64,000 nucleotides of DNA from Trichostrongylus colubriformis (GCA_963978905.1 OZ022259.1:16590068-16654067), one strand, 5' to 3'. Shown: positions 46,545-57,870, numbered from the stretch's first letter. The notes: generated from the letters alone by a model not told the origin. Made by a program: numbers and translations.

Positions 46545-46775
46545 CGTTGCGCATTCTACGGAATGGTGGTGGCAAGTGATCGCTGCACGTTGACTGGCGG
46601 AGGCCACCCAATGTACAAATTAAAGTCTTCAATCTCCAAGACTAGTCTGATACCAATACACCTACCCCGAAGAAGAGACTTGGTTAACGTGGGCAGGATT
46701 TGATGCGGGATTTGATCCCGCACCATGAGAGTGGGATCACGCACCATCTGTTACTGCCCCACTTCTGCCCATTTC
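46545..46775 (-). mobile_element. SINE-E copy (tRNA-derived)
   Basis: The minus strand has the A-box region 46741-46760 and B-box-like GGGATCAAATCCC (46707-46719). The body GGCGGAGGCCACCCAATGTA and CCAAGACTAGTCTGATACC aligns with the copies at 18.1 and 29.7 kb. Confidence 0.6.
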
Positions 46776-47709
46776 TATCAGATAATGAATACTTGGATTA
46801 AATTGATATTCAAAGATCAAATAATTCAAACAAAAATACAAATCGGAAGAAAAAAAGAACTGAATAATTTATAAGAAGTTCATTGTATTATTTTATTATT
46901 TTATTTAATTGTATAAGTTCAATTTAAAAGAAATTAGAATAATTTATCAGCCTGTCGTGGTGTTTACTCCAACTGCCCCTCAGTGGCGTTAAAGCAAAAA
47001 AACTGCTCAGTCGTGCTGAATTCCTTCTTTTTGAGCCCCATCCAAAAGTGTCTAGGACCTTCCAGAAAATTACGGAGCAAATGTCGCAAAAATCTATTAG
47101 TAAACGATTGTTACCTGAACCAAGAGTCCAGTTCCTTCACAAGTTGACAAATTGACAAAGGTACTTCGAAAAAAGGGAAGCAGAAAAAAGAATCAATGGA
47201 GAATTTGAAAACCTATGGATTCCAAAAAATAGAACCAGTCGGAGAAGGAAAAAACGAGTAACGACCCACTTCGATGATTAGGAGCATAAAAAGTGGAGAA
47301 GGGCCGCGAAAGCCAAAAAGAAGTGAAAAAGCGAAAAAAGGTAAATAAACGGGAAAAGTGCGATTGTGAAGTGAAATCGAGTCTAAAAGAGACCTAAAGA
47401 TGGCGAAGATACTGCAAGCAAAGGCGCGAGAAGCAAGTTGAAAAGAATGTGTCAATTCATCAGAAAATATTCAACATATACGATGAAAAATTGTAATGAA
47501 CTATTTTTGTAATTCTTGACTTTGTAGGATTTTAACTCAAGATTAAAGTGTTCAGTTGAAGTGGAGGTCTTGTAGCAAAAAGGGCCTCAGATGGAAACCA
47601 AACAATGTTGAAATATCTTAACCAAGTAAAAAGTATAGCATAAATGACATCGACCGAGGCAAGCGGAAGAAAGCAGCCGATAAGAGCGAATAAACGGCTG
47701 TAGTTTCAG

Positions 47710-47918
47710 TGATAGCAAGACGGGGGCATTTGAGCAGTGCACTTGAAGCGCATACAAACGTCACGCTTAGATCGAGCCCTCAAACGGGACGGTCGACCGG
47801 TGGCCGCGCAACAAGCAATAATAAACATCCTTTCGATGATACCCATTCGCCAGATATAATTTTAAAAAATTTAAATGAAAAGGAATCTAAAATTTGGGTA
47901 ACGGCCAGAGACTCTTAA
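47710..47918 (+). CDS. Possible exon of unknown gene
   Basis: A strong acceptor GGCTGTAGTTTCAG precedes a frame reading IARRGHLSSALEAHTNVTLR, then SSPQTGRSTGGRATSNNKHP and DDTHSPDIILKNLNEKES, ending at a stop (or at a TTTGG/GTAACG donor near 47896). The sequence is protein-like and basic/polar. No neighbour exon was linked, so the call is weak. Confidence 0.28.
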
Positions 47919-48238
47919 GGACTAGATTTTTCGAAGGAAGAGCCTGAATCATGCTTCCTTACACCTTCTAGAAGGTTCACAAGACAATCTCAAGATAGGC
48001 TCTCATGAGCAACTTGAAAAAATTGTTTCAAAATATGTCGCGAAATCTTTGAAAATAAGGTTGGAGTAAGGTGATTATAATCAGAAAACCCAGCTGGAGC
48101 GATATACGACGTGTCCATAGTAACCAATTTAGCTATGCAAATGTGTGGAGTCGAGTAGAACTGCCCCACCTTTTTCGAGGTTTTCAAGCTACAAAAGGTA
48201 TAGAACTTAGCGCCTGAGCTATCTCTCCAGATGCGGAC

Positions 48239-48568
48239 TTAGTCCGGTGCAGGTGGGAACCGGATTTTGTGGGAGGGATGCTTGAATTGCTCGGACTTGG
48301 ACATAGGTACAGGACAGACACGGATAGGTATGTCAAGGAGAGACACGGAGGGTATGTCAAGTACAGTTGTGACCGTAATTACAGGTATTTTGATATTCGC
48401 AGGGTAGGATCCGCGTCGAGAAGTAACCAGTGACTTTTGAAGACCATTACATTTATTCTGATGTTTTCGGAGAGCAAAATAATTCAAGAAATTTCGATGC
48501 ACTAAGCAGAATAAAGAGCGTTTTGTGAATGCGGAGGGTAGGGTAGGGGTTGTTTTAGGCCTGTGCAT
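48239..48568 (-). pseudogene. Frame with a zinc-finger-like remnant
   Basis: A 109-codon frame contains FCLVHRNFLNYFALRKHQNK followed by C. The spacing C-x2-H-x2-F-x5-L-x2-H-x3-C mimics a C2HC finger that is one residue short, with the second Cys replaced by His. It ends SHKIRFPPAPD and a stop. A short internal duplication (CTTGACATACC twice) lies in the middle. It could be a broken exon or chance. Confidence 0.25.
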
Positions 48569-48939
48569 CTAAATCTGTATCTCAGCACCATCAAAATACG
48601 CCTAAAAAGTCTAGAAGAGCAGGAACAATGGAGTGAAAAAAAGCTCTTCCCCCTCTCCTTCGGCCGTTATACCCACAGCGCAGAATTTTTACATAATAAC
48701 GTGATATATGAAATCATAAAATAACAGAATAATAGTGATAGTATGATAAGATCTGGAACGGTATTGAGTGGGTTATATACAGATTACGAAGTTCGAACTT
48801 CTTGAAGGTACCCAAAAGCAGTGTTTGGGGTTGCCCAGGTTGGATATGAAAGATTGTTAAGTATGAATGTCTAGGTGCATATTTGTACGAAAGTGGAGAA
48901 AAAACGGAATTATACAGGAAAAAATTCAAGAAGTAAGAC

Positions 48940-49140
48940 CTTTTTCCATCAGGCGGGTCACGTCATCGAAAGGGGCGGGTCATGTTCAAAAAGTGATAGC
49001 CATTGAAAAACGGCACTTATAAAGCCTAGAGGCGCGTCTTTTCACCGAAAATTTTGCCACATATAATCTTACTGGACCGCTTTCGTTTGGATGACTGTGG
49101 GAGTTCTCATTGTTCGCATTACCCTTGCCAGGGTCTTCAA
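48940..49140 (+). repeat. Dispersed repeat copy (paired with 43226-43440)
   Basis: GGCGGGTCACGTCATCGAAA, GGGGCGGGTCATG, CTTATAAAGCCTAGAGGCGC and GAAAATTTTGCCACA occur in the order seen in the 43.2-kb copy. Confidence 0.4.
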
Positions 49141-50189
49141 AAGCCAATTTCCTCTGAATCTCGGACACAAAAACGATTTTATCGTAATAAAACTAGTCAA
49201 CGAAGAAATAACACTAGTAATAAGGGAGCAAATACGCAATAAAATAGCAAGCACCGTCTTACACAACTGAACGAAAGGAGACGCCGGCGGGTGGGGATGG
49301 TTTCCTGGGGAGCTAATTTCTCAACAAAGAACCTTCACAAGGTCAACGATGTTCACCTGCGTGCCGAGTGTCGTAATCAATCAGTACATTCGTGAGAAAA
49401 AAAGCAGCGTCCGAGTTTTTGTCTTGAGTCGGGTATACCTGATTGATCGTACTCCATCACGAAAGTGACCCGAAACTGCTGCAATCATCTGCCGAAGTAT
49501 GATGCTGTTTCCAGCAGGCAACGCCACGATCATTATCGCCTTCGGAATGATTCTTTCGCAGCCATAAAATGCTTCCGAAAACAGAAAATAAAAGTTGCGC
49601 AGGGATGTTGGGAGGGGCAGCGAAGTGGAACCCCTACGCTCCTGTCGATGGCCTACATTGGATGACGGAGTAGATTTTTCTGGAACATCCTTCCTCCACT
49701 ATGGTCTAACTGGATAAGAAGTAAAAAAAATAGAAGAGAGAAAAGAAAAAAAGTATTGTTGTGGGCGTAGGTAAGAAAAAGGAGTCGTCTTTCACAAGTT
49801 GCCTTCATTTCATACGAATCACTTTCTCCGTCTGTGCGCCAAAACACTCTCACTGAGTCGGGTCCCGAGAGCTGGCGTCGTAGCAGAACTTTGACGCACG
49901 ATCACTTCGCAGCGGAAGAAGCAAGGAAGTTACCCCGCGCGCTACCCCAGTCCGAGTGTCCTGACGTACAACAGTTGACTCACTACCACAAACAACACCT
50001 ATCTTGTTTTGGAGAATACTTCTAATGAAGAAGAGCTAAATTTAACTTGGCAGTTAGACCTTGAGACACACTTCAGGTTCAACAAGTGGAGCTACACTAT
50101 TTGTGGGCAGGTAGTGGTCTGCAACTGCAGATATTGTGCCCTGCTTTCAGCTGGGAGCGGTGCCAAGTACGCTGAAGCCTAAACGCGGG
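49141..50189. other. Downstream flank of the small minus-strand gene
   Basis: No exon with clear splice sites. Frames at 49465-49853 are short and unassigned. Confidence 0.3.
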
Positions 50190-50510
50190 TCATGCTGACC
50201 ACATCCATTCATTAATGGCCACCTTTCGATGTGACTGTCTCGCGTCTCGACTATTCCGTTCTTTCCATCGTCTCTTCCGTCTGAGTCTCTCGCTGAAGAT
50301 CTCGTTGAGCTCCAACAAAATCACACGCATCACGTACAGCTTAATTCTGGGACTTTGGGGGGGGGGCGGAGGGGCAGGGGGGAGTTCCACTAGGAGTAGG
50401 ACGAGGAGTAGGATAAATAAAACGCAAAAAGACTTCGGTGGCTCCCAAACACATGACACTCGAAAGTACAAAATAAGGCAGACGTGCCACTTCTTTTGAT
50501 TCGGTCCCAT
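50190..50510 (-). CDS. Second exon of a small two-exon gene, hydrophobic segment
   Basis: The acceptor GTTATCTAGATTACAG is followed in phase 0 by MGPNQKKWHVCLILYFRVS, running 106 codons to a TGA at 50190-50192. It includes a strongly hydrophobic stretch FCVLFILLLVLLLVELP (possible membrane segment), a proline run PPAPPPPPQSP encoded by a C tract, and a basic tail RLRRKRRWKERNSRDARQSH. Joined to the first exon it would give 127 residues. No family is known. The length of the C tract makes the frame vulnerable to slippage, and an alternative acceptor further upstream would add SGFYLLVANETGQ. Confidence 0.4.
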   Translation of the reverse strand: MGPNQKKWHVCLILYFRVSCVWEPPKSFCVLFILLLVLLLVELPPAPPPPPQSPRIKLYVMRVILLELNEIFSERLRRKRRWKERNSRDARQSHRKVAINEWMWSA

Positions 50511-50747
50511 CTGTAATCTAGATAACGAAAAATGCAGATGGATGAAAGTGGTAGAGACAACTATAATATCTAGACCTACCTGTCCTGTCTCGTTAGCAAC
50601 CAAGAGATAAAACCCCGACAAAAATGAGATTGCTCAGCAAAGTGCGAAAATAAGGTGAATATGAAACGGAAATTTTTACACAATTCACGTGAATACCGAA
50701 ACTCAGTCATTTTTCAGTACTACGACCAAATGCTTCAAAAAACTTAC

Positions 50748-50872
50748 CTGCCCAAGGCGACCGTCATTCAGGCGAGCACGAGCGAGCAGCAATTTTCGTC
50801 GAGTTTCCATAATCAATCAATGTTTCGATCGATCACTGCTTAACCATTACGTTTCGATTTGATAGATGAATA
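50748..50872 (-). CDS. First exon of a small two-exon gene, with possible spliced-leader acceptor
   Basis: TAACTCTTTTCAG precedes an exon whose first 62 bases have no open frame, so this acceptor is best read as a trans-splice (spliced-leader) site before a 5' UTR. The coding part starts at the ATG at 50808-50810 and reads METRRKLLLARARLNDGRLG plus Q, ending at a consensus donor GGGCAG/GTAAGT in phase 0. A short upstream ATG (four codons) lies in the leader. The N-terminus is basic and amphipathic, which could be a mitochondrial targeting sequence (inference). Confidence 0.45.
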
Positions 50873-52158
50873 CTGAAAAGAGTTATGTAAGATTTGCAAG
50901 AATCCACGGTAATGGAAGCTTCCGGCGCGAAATTCAAATTCTCGAGAAAAACGGCTTAAGAAAAAAATGATGTTGCTACATGAATCTGGGGAGCCAGTAA
51001 CTCGACGACTTGAATTTATGCCTAAGCCTAGAGCAAGGGTAACACTCCTTACGTGCGGGAAGGGGGAGGGGGGGGGAGGTTTTGTACTGCGTTTGAAGTG
51101 GCTCACCAAACTCGGAAATTCCCTTTCCAGAAAAAGGCATGCTGTCCCATTCCCTGTTTCTGTGGTACCCATCGAGAAAACGGCGTTTTGAGAAGAATTC
51201 CAAATCGGAAAATTTTTTGTGATAAAACCACTAATATCGATAGCGTTTGATTGGAATCTGTACTGATAGTGACGGTGATGACAACGGTGTGAAACCGCGT
51301 CAAGAACTGATAAGGAGATGACTCAAGAGAGAGCCCAGGGTCATGCCGTGTACAGTGTCCATACAAATCAACGTGGGTGAGAACTGTCAATCGATAATAA
51401 CTCAAAATAAATCTTGAATATCGGCTAGAAAAGCGCAAAAAAGGAGCTCGATCAGGGCTCTACAAGGCGAATGAATACAAAGAAGCAGAACATTGACTAT
51501 GACCTCTATGGAGTAGTAGGCTGGCCCACAGCTTAATTAAAGGCGCCGTTGAGGGTTATTTATTTATTTATTGATGGACATTCCATATTGTAAGTGTTGA
51601 GAACAGGTAAAACACATACACATATAAAATGTCTAGAGAAACGAAGTGGTAATAACAGCAAACCGGCCTCTGAACTATAGAAGCATATAAATTTTTTCAG
51701 CTGTTTTTTTTATTGAAAACACCATACTTCATTGAGTTGACATAGGATCGCAAAAAAGAATTAAAACTGGTGCGGACTTTATCTGAGAAAAACCTTTACC
51801 TGACCTGTGAACGAACAAATGTTGTCGAAATTTTCGCTGATGCTTTCCTTGTATTGGACTTACGACTATGAAAAATTTAGAAATGTCTAAATGGACCCTA
51901 CTATGATAGATCTTATACGCCATAAGAAGTTCAAACCTCTTTCTCCCATCAGCTCAGGATTCAAGTAAAATATCTTGTTTCTTCCAACTCCATTTGGTAT
52001 GTCACTGTAGTTGGCTCGGAGATAGCGCAGTATTATCTTACGAGTGAAGTTATTTTGGACCCCTCCAAGCGAATTAACCTCTTTTCATCAAGAGAGTAAA
52101 CTGTAGAACCGCACTCCAATATAGGGCGAACGTATGGTTTATAAGCTTGCAACAGGAT
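50873..52158. other. Upstream flank of the small gene
   Basis: It would hold the promoter if the gene is real. No TATA or initiator element was recognised. A G-rich tract lies at 51058-51080 and a short (TTTA)n at about 51560. Confidence 0.3.
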
Positions 52159-52470
52159 GACGGGGTACTCCGGCAGATTGGGGAATAAGTGTGAAATACG
52201 AAAGCAGAGGTGATCAGTAGCGTGACAGCAGGGAAATAACGGAATAAAACGGCCAAAAACACAAGGAACAAGAACTTCAGAACCTTCCCTTTCTTGCTTC
52301 CCCTAGTCGCAGGGGATGATGCAGACGGCGAGTGGCCACGCCAGCCGCTCGCGAACGCTGCTCCGTTCTCGCAGCAACTCGTAATATTGATATGTTGCAG
52401 TCCGAAATGATGCGCGGGAGATTGCCGCAAAAATCGTAAGGCGCGCTTTTTCAATGGAAGTTTCGGTACA
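52159..52470 (+). repeat. Repeat-C, short subtype
   Basis: GGGGTACTCCGGCAGATTGG, then GATCAGTAGCGTGACAGCAG, AATAACGGAATAAAACGGCC, and AAGGCGCGCTTTTTCAATGG follow the order of the 53319 and 61352 copies. The frame at 52074-52454 is repeat-derived. Confidence 0.5.
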
Positions 52471-53318
52471 GATTATCTCTTCTGGACTGGAATGCTAGTT
52501 CACAAAGGATACATCTTGCTAATTCTCATTTTCTCCTTACTTTGGCCGTGCCTTTTACGATAGGACTCCTGTCTGCCTCCCTTCCATTTGTCCATGAGAT
52601 AGTCAAGGTTGTCACTCGATTTCCAGCCTTGCTTGGTGACATGACTTCAGAAATATTGATAACAAATAGAACGAATAAAGAGTTTTGGTTACGACCCATA
52701 AAATGGACAGCCACAGTATTATTCAACAAGAAGAGTGATACATTCAGCAATGAAGCCATTATTACGGGATTTTCTGCAAATTTTATACTTTGGGAGGAGC
52801 AGCCTGTAACGAGTGGTCTAGGATAGCACGCAACAAAATATTATAATATAAAGATAAGCATAAGAGATGTAAATGAATAAATAATGTGGATAAGATGGAT
52901 GATGAAAGGACTTTGCTCTTAAACGCAGAGGACTTCACTTGCGATCGTACTGGCACGGTTCCGATAGATATCCCCTTTCTAAACTGAAAGAACTTTCACA
53001 TCACCGAAGCTCACTATACAGATTTGTTAAAATGGAGGGAATCGTCAAGAGAGCTGGGAAAAATAATTGAGTAAACACCATATCGAAGGACGGAAATTCT
53101 GATAGTTAATTTCCAGCATTACATGGAATATCATTTCGATGACATGAAATGCACAACAGCTTTGGGAAAAGAAATACGGCAAATGCTTCGACGCATAAAT
53201 TTCCTATTTATTTGAAGAAAGACGAGCGCAATGAAATAAAGTAAAACTTAGAAGAAAAATGAGTCAGTTAGTTTCACGAAATACACAAGATACAAGAAAC
53301 GAGATGCAGATACTTCCC
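52471..53318. other. Unassigned stretch
   Basis: Both strands are open at 52526-52826, with plus-strand PFTIGLLSASLPFVHEIVKV. No splice context or family. Confidence 0.3.
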
Positions 53319-53702
53319 TAAAGCACCGCTGGGGTAATTCGGCAGATTGTGAAATATGAAATAAGGGTGCTCAGCGGTGTAACAGTGAAAGAACAAAATA
53401 GAACGGCTAAAAAAACCGAGAAATAGAATCGCCCCTCTGCGTCACTAACCGAGGGTAGACTGCAGACGAGCTACAGACTGTATTGGCCGGCCGCGACCGT
53501 TGTACCACCCTCGCCGGCAACTCGCTCGGCTGCAGGACTGCGGAACGACACGCCGTGCTGCGGGATAGCAATAAGACACCAAGACGCGCTTTTTTTGATA
53601 CCAGTTTCGCTACACATGACCTCTTCTGAAGTGGAAATTCTGCATTCAAAGAACATGCATTCACACTTTTTACTTATCCTCCTACCCCTCCCGGTGCCTT
53701 TC
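53319..53702 (+). repeat. Repeat-C, short subtype, both ends present
   Basis: Left end TAAAGCACCGCTGGGGTAA and right end TACCCCTCCCGGTGCCTTT are inverted. The interior has GTGTAACAGTGAAAGAACAA, AAATAGAACGGC and a GC-rich block CTGCAGGACTGCGGAACGAC. It is 384 bp with no transposase. Confidence 0.6.
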
Positions 53703-54382
53703 GTGCATTACCTCAACGGCTCCTTCATGTTTGTGAGATTCTTCCAGGTAAGAGATCATCTCATGGGCCCAGAAATCAGTAATTGCAAGAATGATTGATG
53801 AAAATTAATCTAGGGAGTTTCTGAAGAAATCGACCCATTTTCAACACAACGATGAGATATCCTCATCTCATGCTTGGGCGTAGAAGACGGCATCAGACAC
53901 TGTGTATGATGATAGTCAATTCCAGAGGCCTAAGGAACAAGACAACCTCAATTTGTATCCATTACTGTTAAAAAATGGAGTGAGAATAAAAAAACAAAAA
54001 TAAAAATAGGGTGAGAGTAAGTGGAAAGTGTCGTACAGGGAACCCCGTAGAGGAATAGCTCGCAATGACGCAGTCAATTTGTACGACGCCATAGGTCATT
54101 CCGACTGATAGAGCCGCTGACTAACGTGGAAGGAAGTGCTTGTTTGGCGACCGATGAATCAACACCAGAAAATTCAAGTGATTATACTTGCACGAAAGTT
54201 GTTGCAGCAAGCGGCCAGGATTTGTCTTGTAGTTTTCACATTTCATATTACATTTCACGCATTTTTTGTCTTGTATTTTCTTGAAAAACTTTTTATGTTT
54301 CAGTCGTAGTTCTTTAAGTTTTAATCGTAGTTCTAACACATTCATGGGAGTGCCGATATAAATGCGGATTCAGCAGTATTTA
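53703..54382. other. Unassigned stretch
   Basis: AT-rich, with no gene or repeat recognised. Confidence 0.3.
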
Positions 54383-55760
54383 TTAGGTCGTAAGGAAAGT
54401 TGTGGAGCTTTGCGCGTTCCCAGGATAAATTCAAATTCCATAGCGCGTCAACATGAATTCAATTACATATAATTCTCCTTAAATAAAAAAAAAGTTGCTC
54501 TTCCAGAATATATGCTTTTTTGGAATGCCACAAGGTTCACGAATTACTAGGGAAATTTTAAAGTACTGACTGCAAAAATGGCACTCTTTGGTTGACTTCA
54601 CTTTACGAGTTCTTGTTTAATTGAGTCCCAACAAAGGCAACCACAAATGTGAATAATATTAGGTTGTCGGAAAAGTTTTTCGTTTTTAAATACGCGCTTT
54701 TTCCCTCAAAACTGCTTTCCAGCAATTTCTTCTGTTCACATACATACATGTAGCACAAGTTCACACGCATCTATAGGTATTATTGTCTTCCATCTCCCGG
54801 ATAACCTTTTTCGGCAAAATAAACATATTAAAGGTCATGTCATCTTCACTATCGAAAGTTTTTCTTTGAATGGCGTTAGATAGGGAAAGGAAAAGATGAT
54901 AGTCCGATGGAGCAAGACCAGTGCTATAAGGTGGACGGGGCAGCACTTTCCATTCAAGCTCGAGAATTTTTTGACGAGTCACTTTTTCATTATGTGGGAA
55001 GACTCGCCGAAAAAGTCTCGAGCTTGAATGAGAAGTGCTACCCCATCCACCTTATAGCCCTGATTTTGCTCCATCGGACTAACATCTTTTCCTTTCCCTA
55101 TCTAACGCCATTCAAAGAAAAAACCTTCGATAAGAAGATGACATTGACCTTTAATATGTTTATTTTGCCAAAAAAGGTTATCTGGGAGATGGAAGACAAT
55201 AATACCCATAGATGCGTTTGAACTTGTGCTAAATGAATATGTACAGAAGAAATTGCTGGAAAGCAGTTTGGAGGAAAAAAACGTTTTTGAAAAACAATAG
55301 AACTTTCCTTACAACCTAATACAAGACGAGGAGGTGAAGCATTGGATGGAACACTTTGTCCTTGGTCTCAGAAGTGCAGAAATGAGAACGAGTTGCTCGA
55401 AGTTTCAATTGATAAAATCGCCTTAACTAAAAAGGTAGAAAGCGATGGGTGTCCATACTTGTAGAGGATGTCCAAAAGTATTGGCCCCAACAAACAGACT
55501 TGGTTGACCACTTCAAGTGGCCTCGATTTGGAAAGAAAATCAAAAAAAATGGGCGCTGAGCGACCACGTGGAGCAGCTGTGCGCGAGCGCATTTTCCACA
55601 AATCGTTTCTACTAATTGAAGCAGTAGCAGGGTAAGGCCCTTACTCGTCCATCATGTTCATCAGATCTAGCGCCAACTTAGCCCCACTTTCCAAAACATC
55701 TGGACAGCTCCTCCAGTAGCAGTGTGTTCAGAAAGAATGGCGATTCGGAGTCGACTCGAA
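54383..55760 (+). pseudogene. Mariner-derived element M1, interrupted by a fold-back mariner
   Basis: The terminus TTAGGTCGTAAGGAAAGTTG after TA (54381-54382) begins an M1 copy. Its N-terminal transposase remnants run on the plus strand to 54658, then resume at 55320 with CAAGACGAGGAGGTGAAGCA and the blocks shared with 20.7 kb and 27.4 kb (GCCTCGATTTGGAAA, CCAAAACATCTGGACAGCTC). The right terminus is missing after about 55760. The homologous point in the 27.4-kb copy reads GAATACTGCAAGAGGAGG without interruption. Confidence 0.65.
54659..55319. mobile_element. Fold-back element: two head-to-head mariner 3' halves (copy 1)
   Basis: Left arm 54659-54980 and right arm 55001-55319 are reverse complements around a 20-nt spacer, flanked by TA (54657-54658, 55320-55321). 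Each arm reads outward from the centre into the C-terminal part of a mariner transposase. The left arm (minus strand) gives VLPRPPYSTGLAPSDYHLF, which carries the third catalytic aspartate (A-P-S-D) of the DD34D triad, and ends VIREMEDNNTYRCV and a stop. The right arm repeats it on the plus strand in decayed form. The first two catalytic residues and the DNA-binding half are absent. Termini differ slightly (TTAGGTTGTCGGAAAAG and TTAGGTTGTAAGGAAAG), so the arms have diverged or recombined. Confidence 0.82.
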
Positions 55761-56390
55761 GTTTTTGTTTCTTTTTTGAAAATAGTACAATTTCACACAA
55801 TTGTAATTTTCTAAATAAACCAATCAACGAATGTTATGTAATTTGCAAATGAGGAATTTTTTATTTTCTGGTTTTGGTTTTTGTATGTAAACATAATTGT
55901 ATGACTAATGATATTTTCAAATCCGAAATGTATCGTGATGATACCCTCCTGAACTGAACAAAGGAAAACGGTGAAGTGCAATGGGCCTACGGAACCCTGA
56001 ATGGAACGGTGAAGTGCGGCACATTCTAATAGCATCGATTGACGATAACCACATGTACAATGTTTATCAAACAATTCATCGGATTCTTGAAACAAAAATT
56101 TCTGAGTCGGTTTGATAGGAAGTGGTGGCCCAGTGGCCCAGCAGATATGCAATTATAGGTTTTCATAATTATCCGCATTATTCACTGCAATCCATTTATC
56201 CATTAAAGATCCAAGCGCTATGAAACAATGTGAGACTTTCGGAGTTCTATTCCAAATAGCTCCAAAGAGCGTTACGAAATTGCTTGCAAAAACAGGTTCC
56301 AAAAGAATCCCGATTTTTATAGGCGAGCCTAGCGCCTTTATCAAGCATGTATTGTACAAATTAGACCTTCGGGACTCTGTTCGAGAGCCG
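55761..56390. other. Unassigned stretch with a possible mariner C-terminus
   Basis: A minus-strand frame at 56153-56359 ends VSHCFIALGSLMDKWIAVNN, then ADNYENL, weakly like the mariner tail F-x-x-x-G-I-x-x-L-x-x-K-W-x-x-x-I-x-N-x-x-x-Y. Too degraded for a firm call. Confidence 0.3.
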
Positions 56391-56712
56391 CCCAGGTAGG
56401 GTACACTGCGAGACGAGGTCCTAGACAGGGGGGTCGTATTTTAACGAATGGAAGGGGTGGATCGTGTCAGTAGAGGTCCGTGATATGTGCTGGAATCTAA
56501 ACTTTCAAGAAGCAGATGAGAAACGAAGGGTATTTCGCAGCGAACTCGCACGAGGAAATGTGAAATAAATATCTTTTTGCTCCAAAGAAGAATACAGCAA
56601 TAAAACACATTGTAATTATACAATCCAGCAATAGTTACTAGAATTGTAGAGGACAAAAAAGGGGGAGGGACGTATCCAGTACCCGTAGAGGAGGGGAGTC
56701 GTACTGAAGCGG
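56391..56712 (-). repeat. Repeat-D copy 3, inverted
   Basis: The minus strand reads AGTACGACTCCCCTCCTCTA, then TTGTCCTCTACAATTCTAGT, ATTGCTGGATTGTATAATT, TCTCATCTGCTTCTTGAAAG and AAAATACGACCCCCCTGTCT, the order of copies 1 and 2. Its C tracts are short (five or six C). Confidence 0.55.
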
Positions 56713-56775
56713 CTATTTTCCTCGATCGACACCTAGTAGTGCCCTACGCCCAGGTGTATTTGTATTTTACCAGCT

Positions 56776-56957
56776 TGCCGCTGCCACGAAATCAACTGAG
56801 GCTTCGGGCCAAGGAGATGCTAAAGCCCATTAAAGAATTCAACTTCACATGCACAAAGATTAGGGCAAGAGCGAAAGGAACAGTTGACGGACAACGAGAG
56901 AAAATAAGACGAAGAACCAGTAACCAACAAGACAACTACCAGCAGATGAATAATTGA
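56776..56957 (+). CDS. Possible terminal exon of unknown gene
   Basis: The acceptor TTTGTATTTTACCAG is strong. The longest frame reads LPLPRNQLRLRAKEMLKPIK, then EFNFTCTKIRARAKGTVDGQ and a Gln/Asn-rich end to a stop, and GAATAAA lies about 75 bp downstream. Another frame from the same acceptor reads LAAATKSTEASGQGDAKAH and stops early, so the frame is undecided. No upstream exon was linked. Confidence 0.27.
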
Positions 56958-57444
56958 AGAGGTCCTTGACGACGGGTTTTTACTCAATTACCCGTTCACA
57001 AGTGTATGATTGAGTGATCGAGCAAGTTTTTGAGAATAAAAAGAGGTAAATAATACAACAGTTTAAATGGGGAAAGGGTGTGGTTGGTATCAAGCGAGTT
57101 GATAATGGATGTTAGATAATCGATGAAGTGATCAGGTGTGAAATTGCGACGAAATACAGTTTTCTGCTAGCGAGACAATGAAATAGTTTTTCAATATGAC
57201 TGAATAATTGTATCTTCCCCTGCCACATCTGCCATCAGATTCGAAGCGAATGTCTACACGCAGCTGTGGAAACAAGACCCTAAATGAAATTGCAGTATGA
57301 TAAGGCATGTTGAAGCAGAGTCAGGCTCTGTTGTTACCTCATTTACGATGCGGGAATCAAATCGTTAAAAACTTGACCAGTCCCATCAATCTATCTTTAC
57401 TCACTTATCCGAAGGATTAAAAGGCAATCGTATGATTTACATTG

Positions 57445-57860
57445 AAGGAATCGTCCACGGAAAATGAGTTTCTTTATTACCCATATATTTATGTTGTATT
57501 AGCCTAATAAGGGTCACATGCAAAGTTTCACGCGAGAATTCGGTCAAGATCAGCTCCCCAAATACTTGGCAGAGTGAGCGGAGCCTCCGAGTAAAGGCCC
57601 CGTCCCGTCGTCCGCTCCGGTTGGGAACGGAGAGTGGGACTGTTTGTTCACCTTTCTGTTCCTACGATGCGTCTCCGACTGCGGCGAACGACTGGATGGG
57701 CACTTGCTCGGATGCCCCGCCCACTCGGACGGGACTTTGTGGTGCTATCTCGCCGGATTCGCATTTTACGCATGACTTTGCATGCGGCCCACATTAGGCG
57801 AATGCAACATAGATATATGAGCAACAGGAAAAATCATTTTTTCCATTCACGATTCCTTTA
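57445..57860 (+). repeat. MITE-A, complete copy
   Basis: AAGGAATCGTCCACGGAAAA and the inverse of TTTTTCCATTCACGATTCCTT form the termini. Subterminal blocks are also inverted (TATATTTATGTTGTATTAGC against CGAATGCAACATAGATATAT, and TCACATGCAAAGTTTCACGC against CATGACTTTGCATGCGG), so much of the element can fold on itself. The right flank is TA. It has no transposase, so it is a Tc1/mariner-type MITE by TA flank (inference). Confidence 0.65.
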
Positions 57861-57870
57861 AGGTGGAGGT

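Noticed and set aside
48190..48260. GAGATAGCTCAGGCGC, resembling a tRNA D-arm (a similar word at about 52018)
   Set aside because: No T-loop or acceptor pairing could be found on either side.
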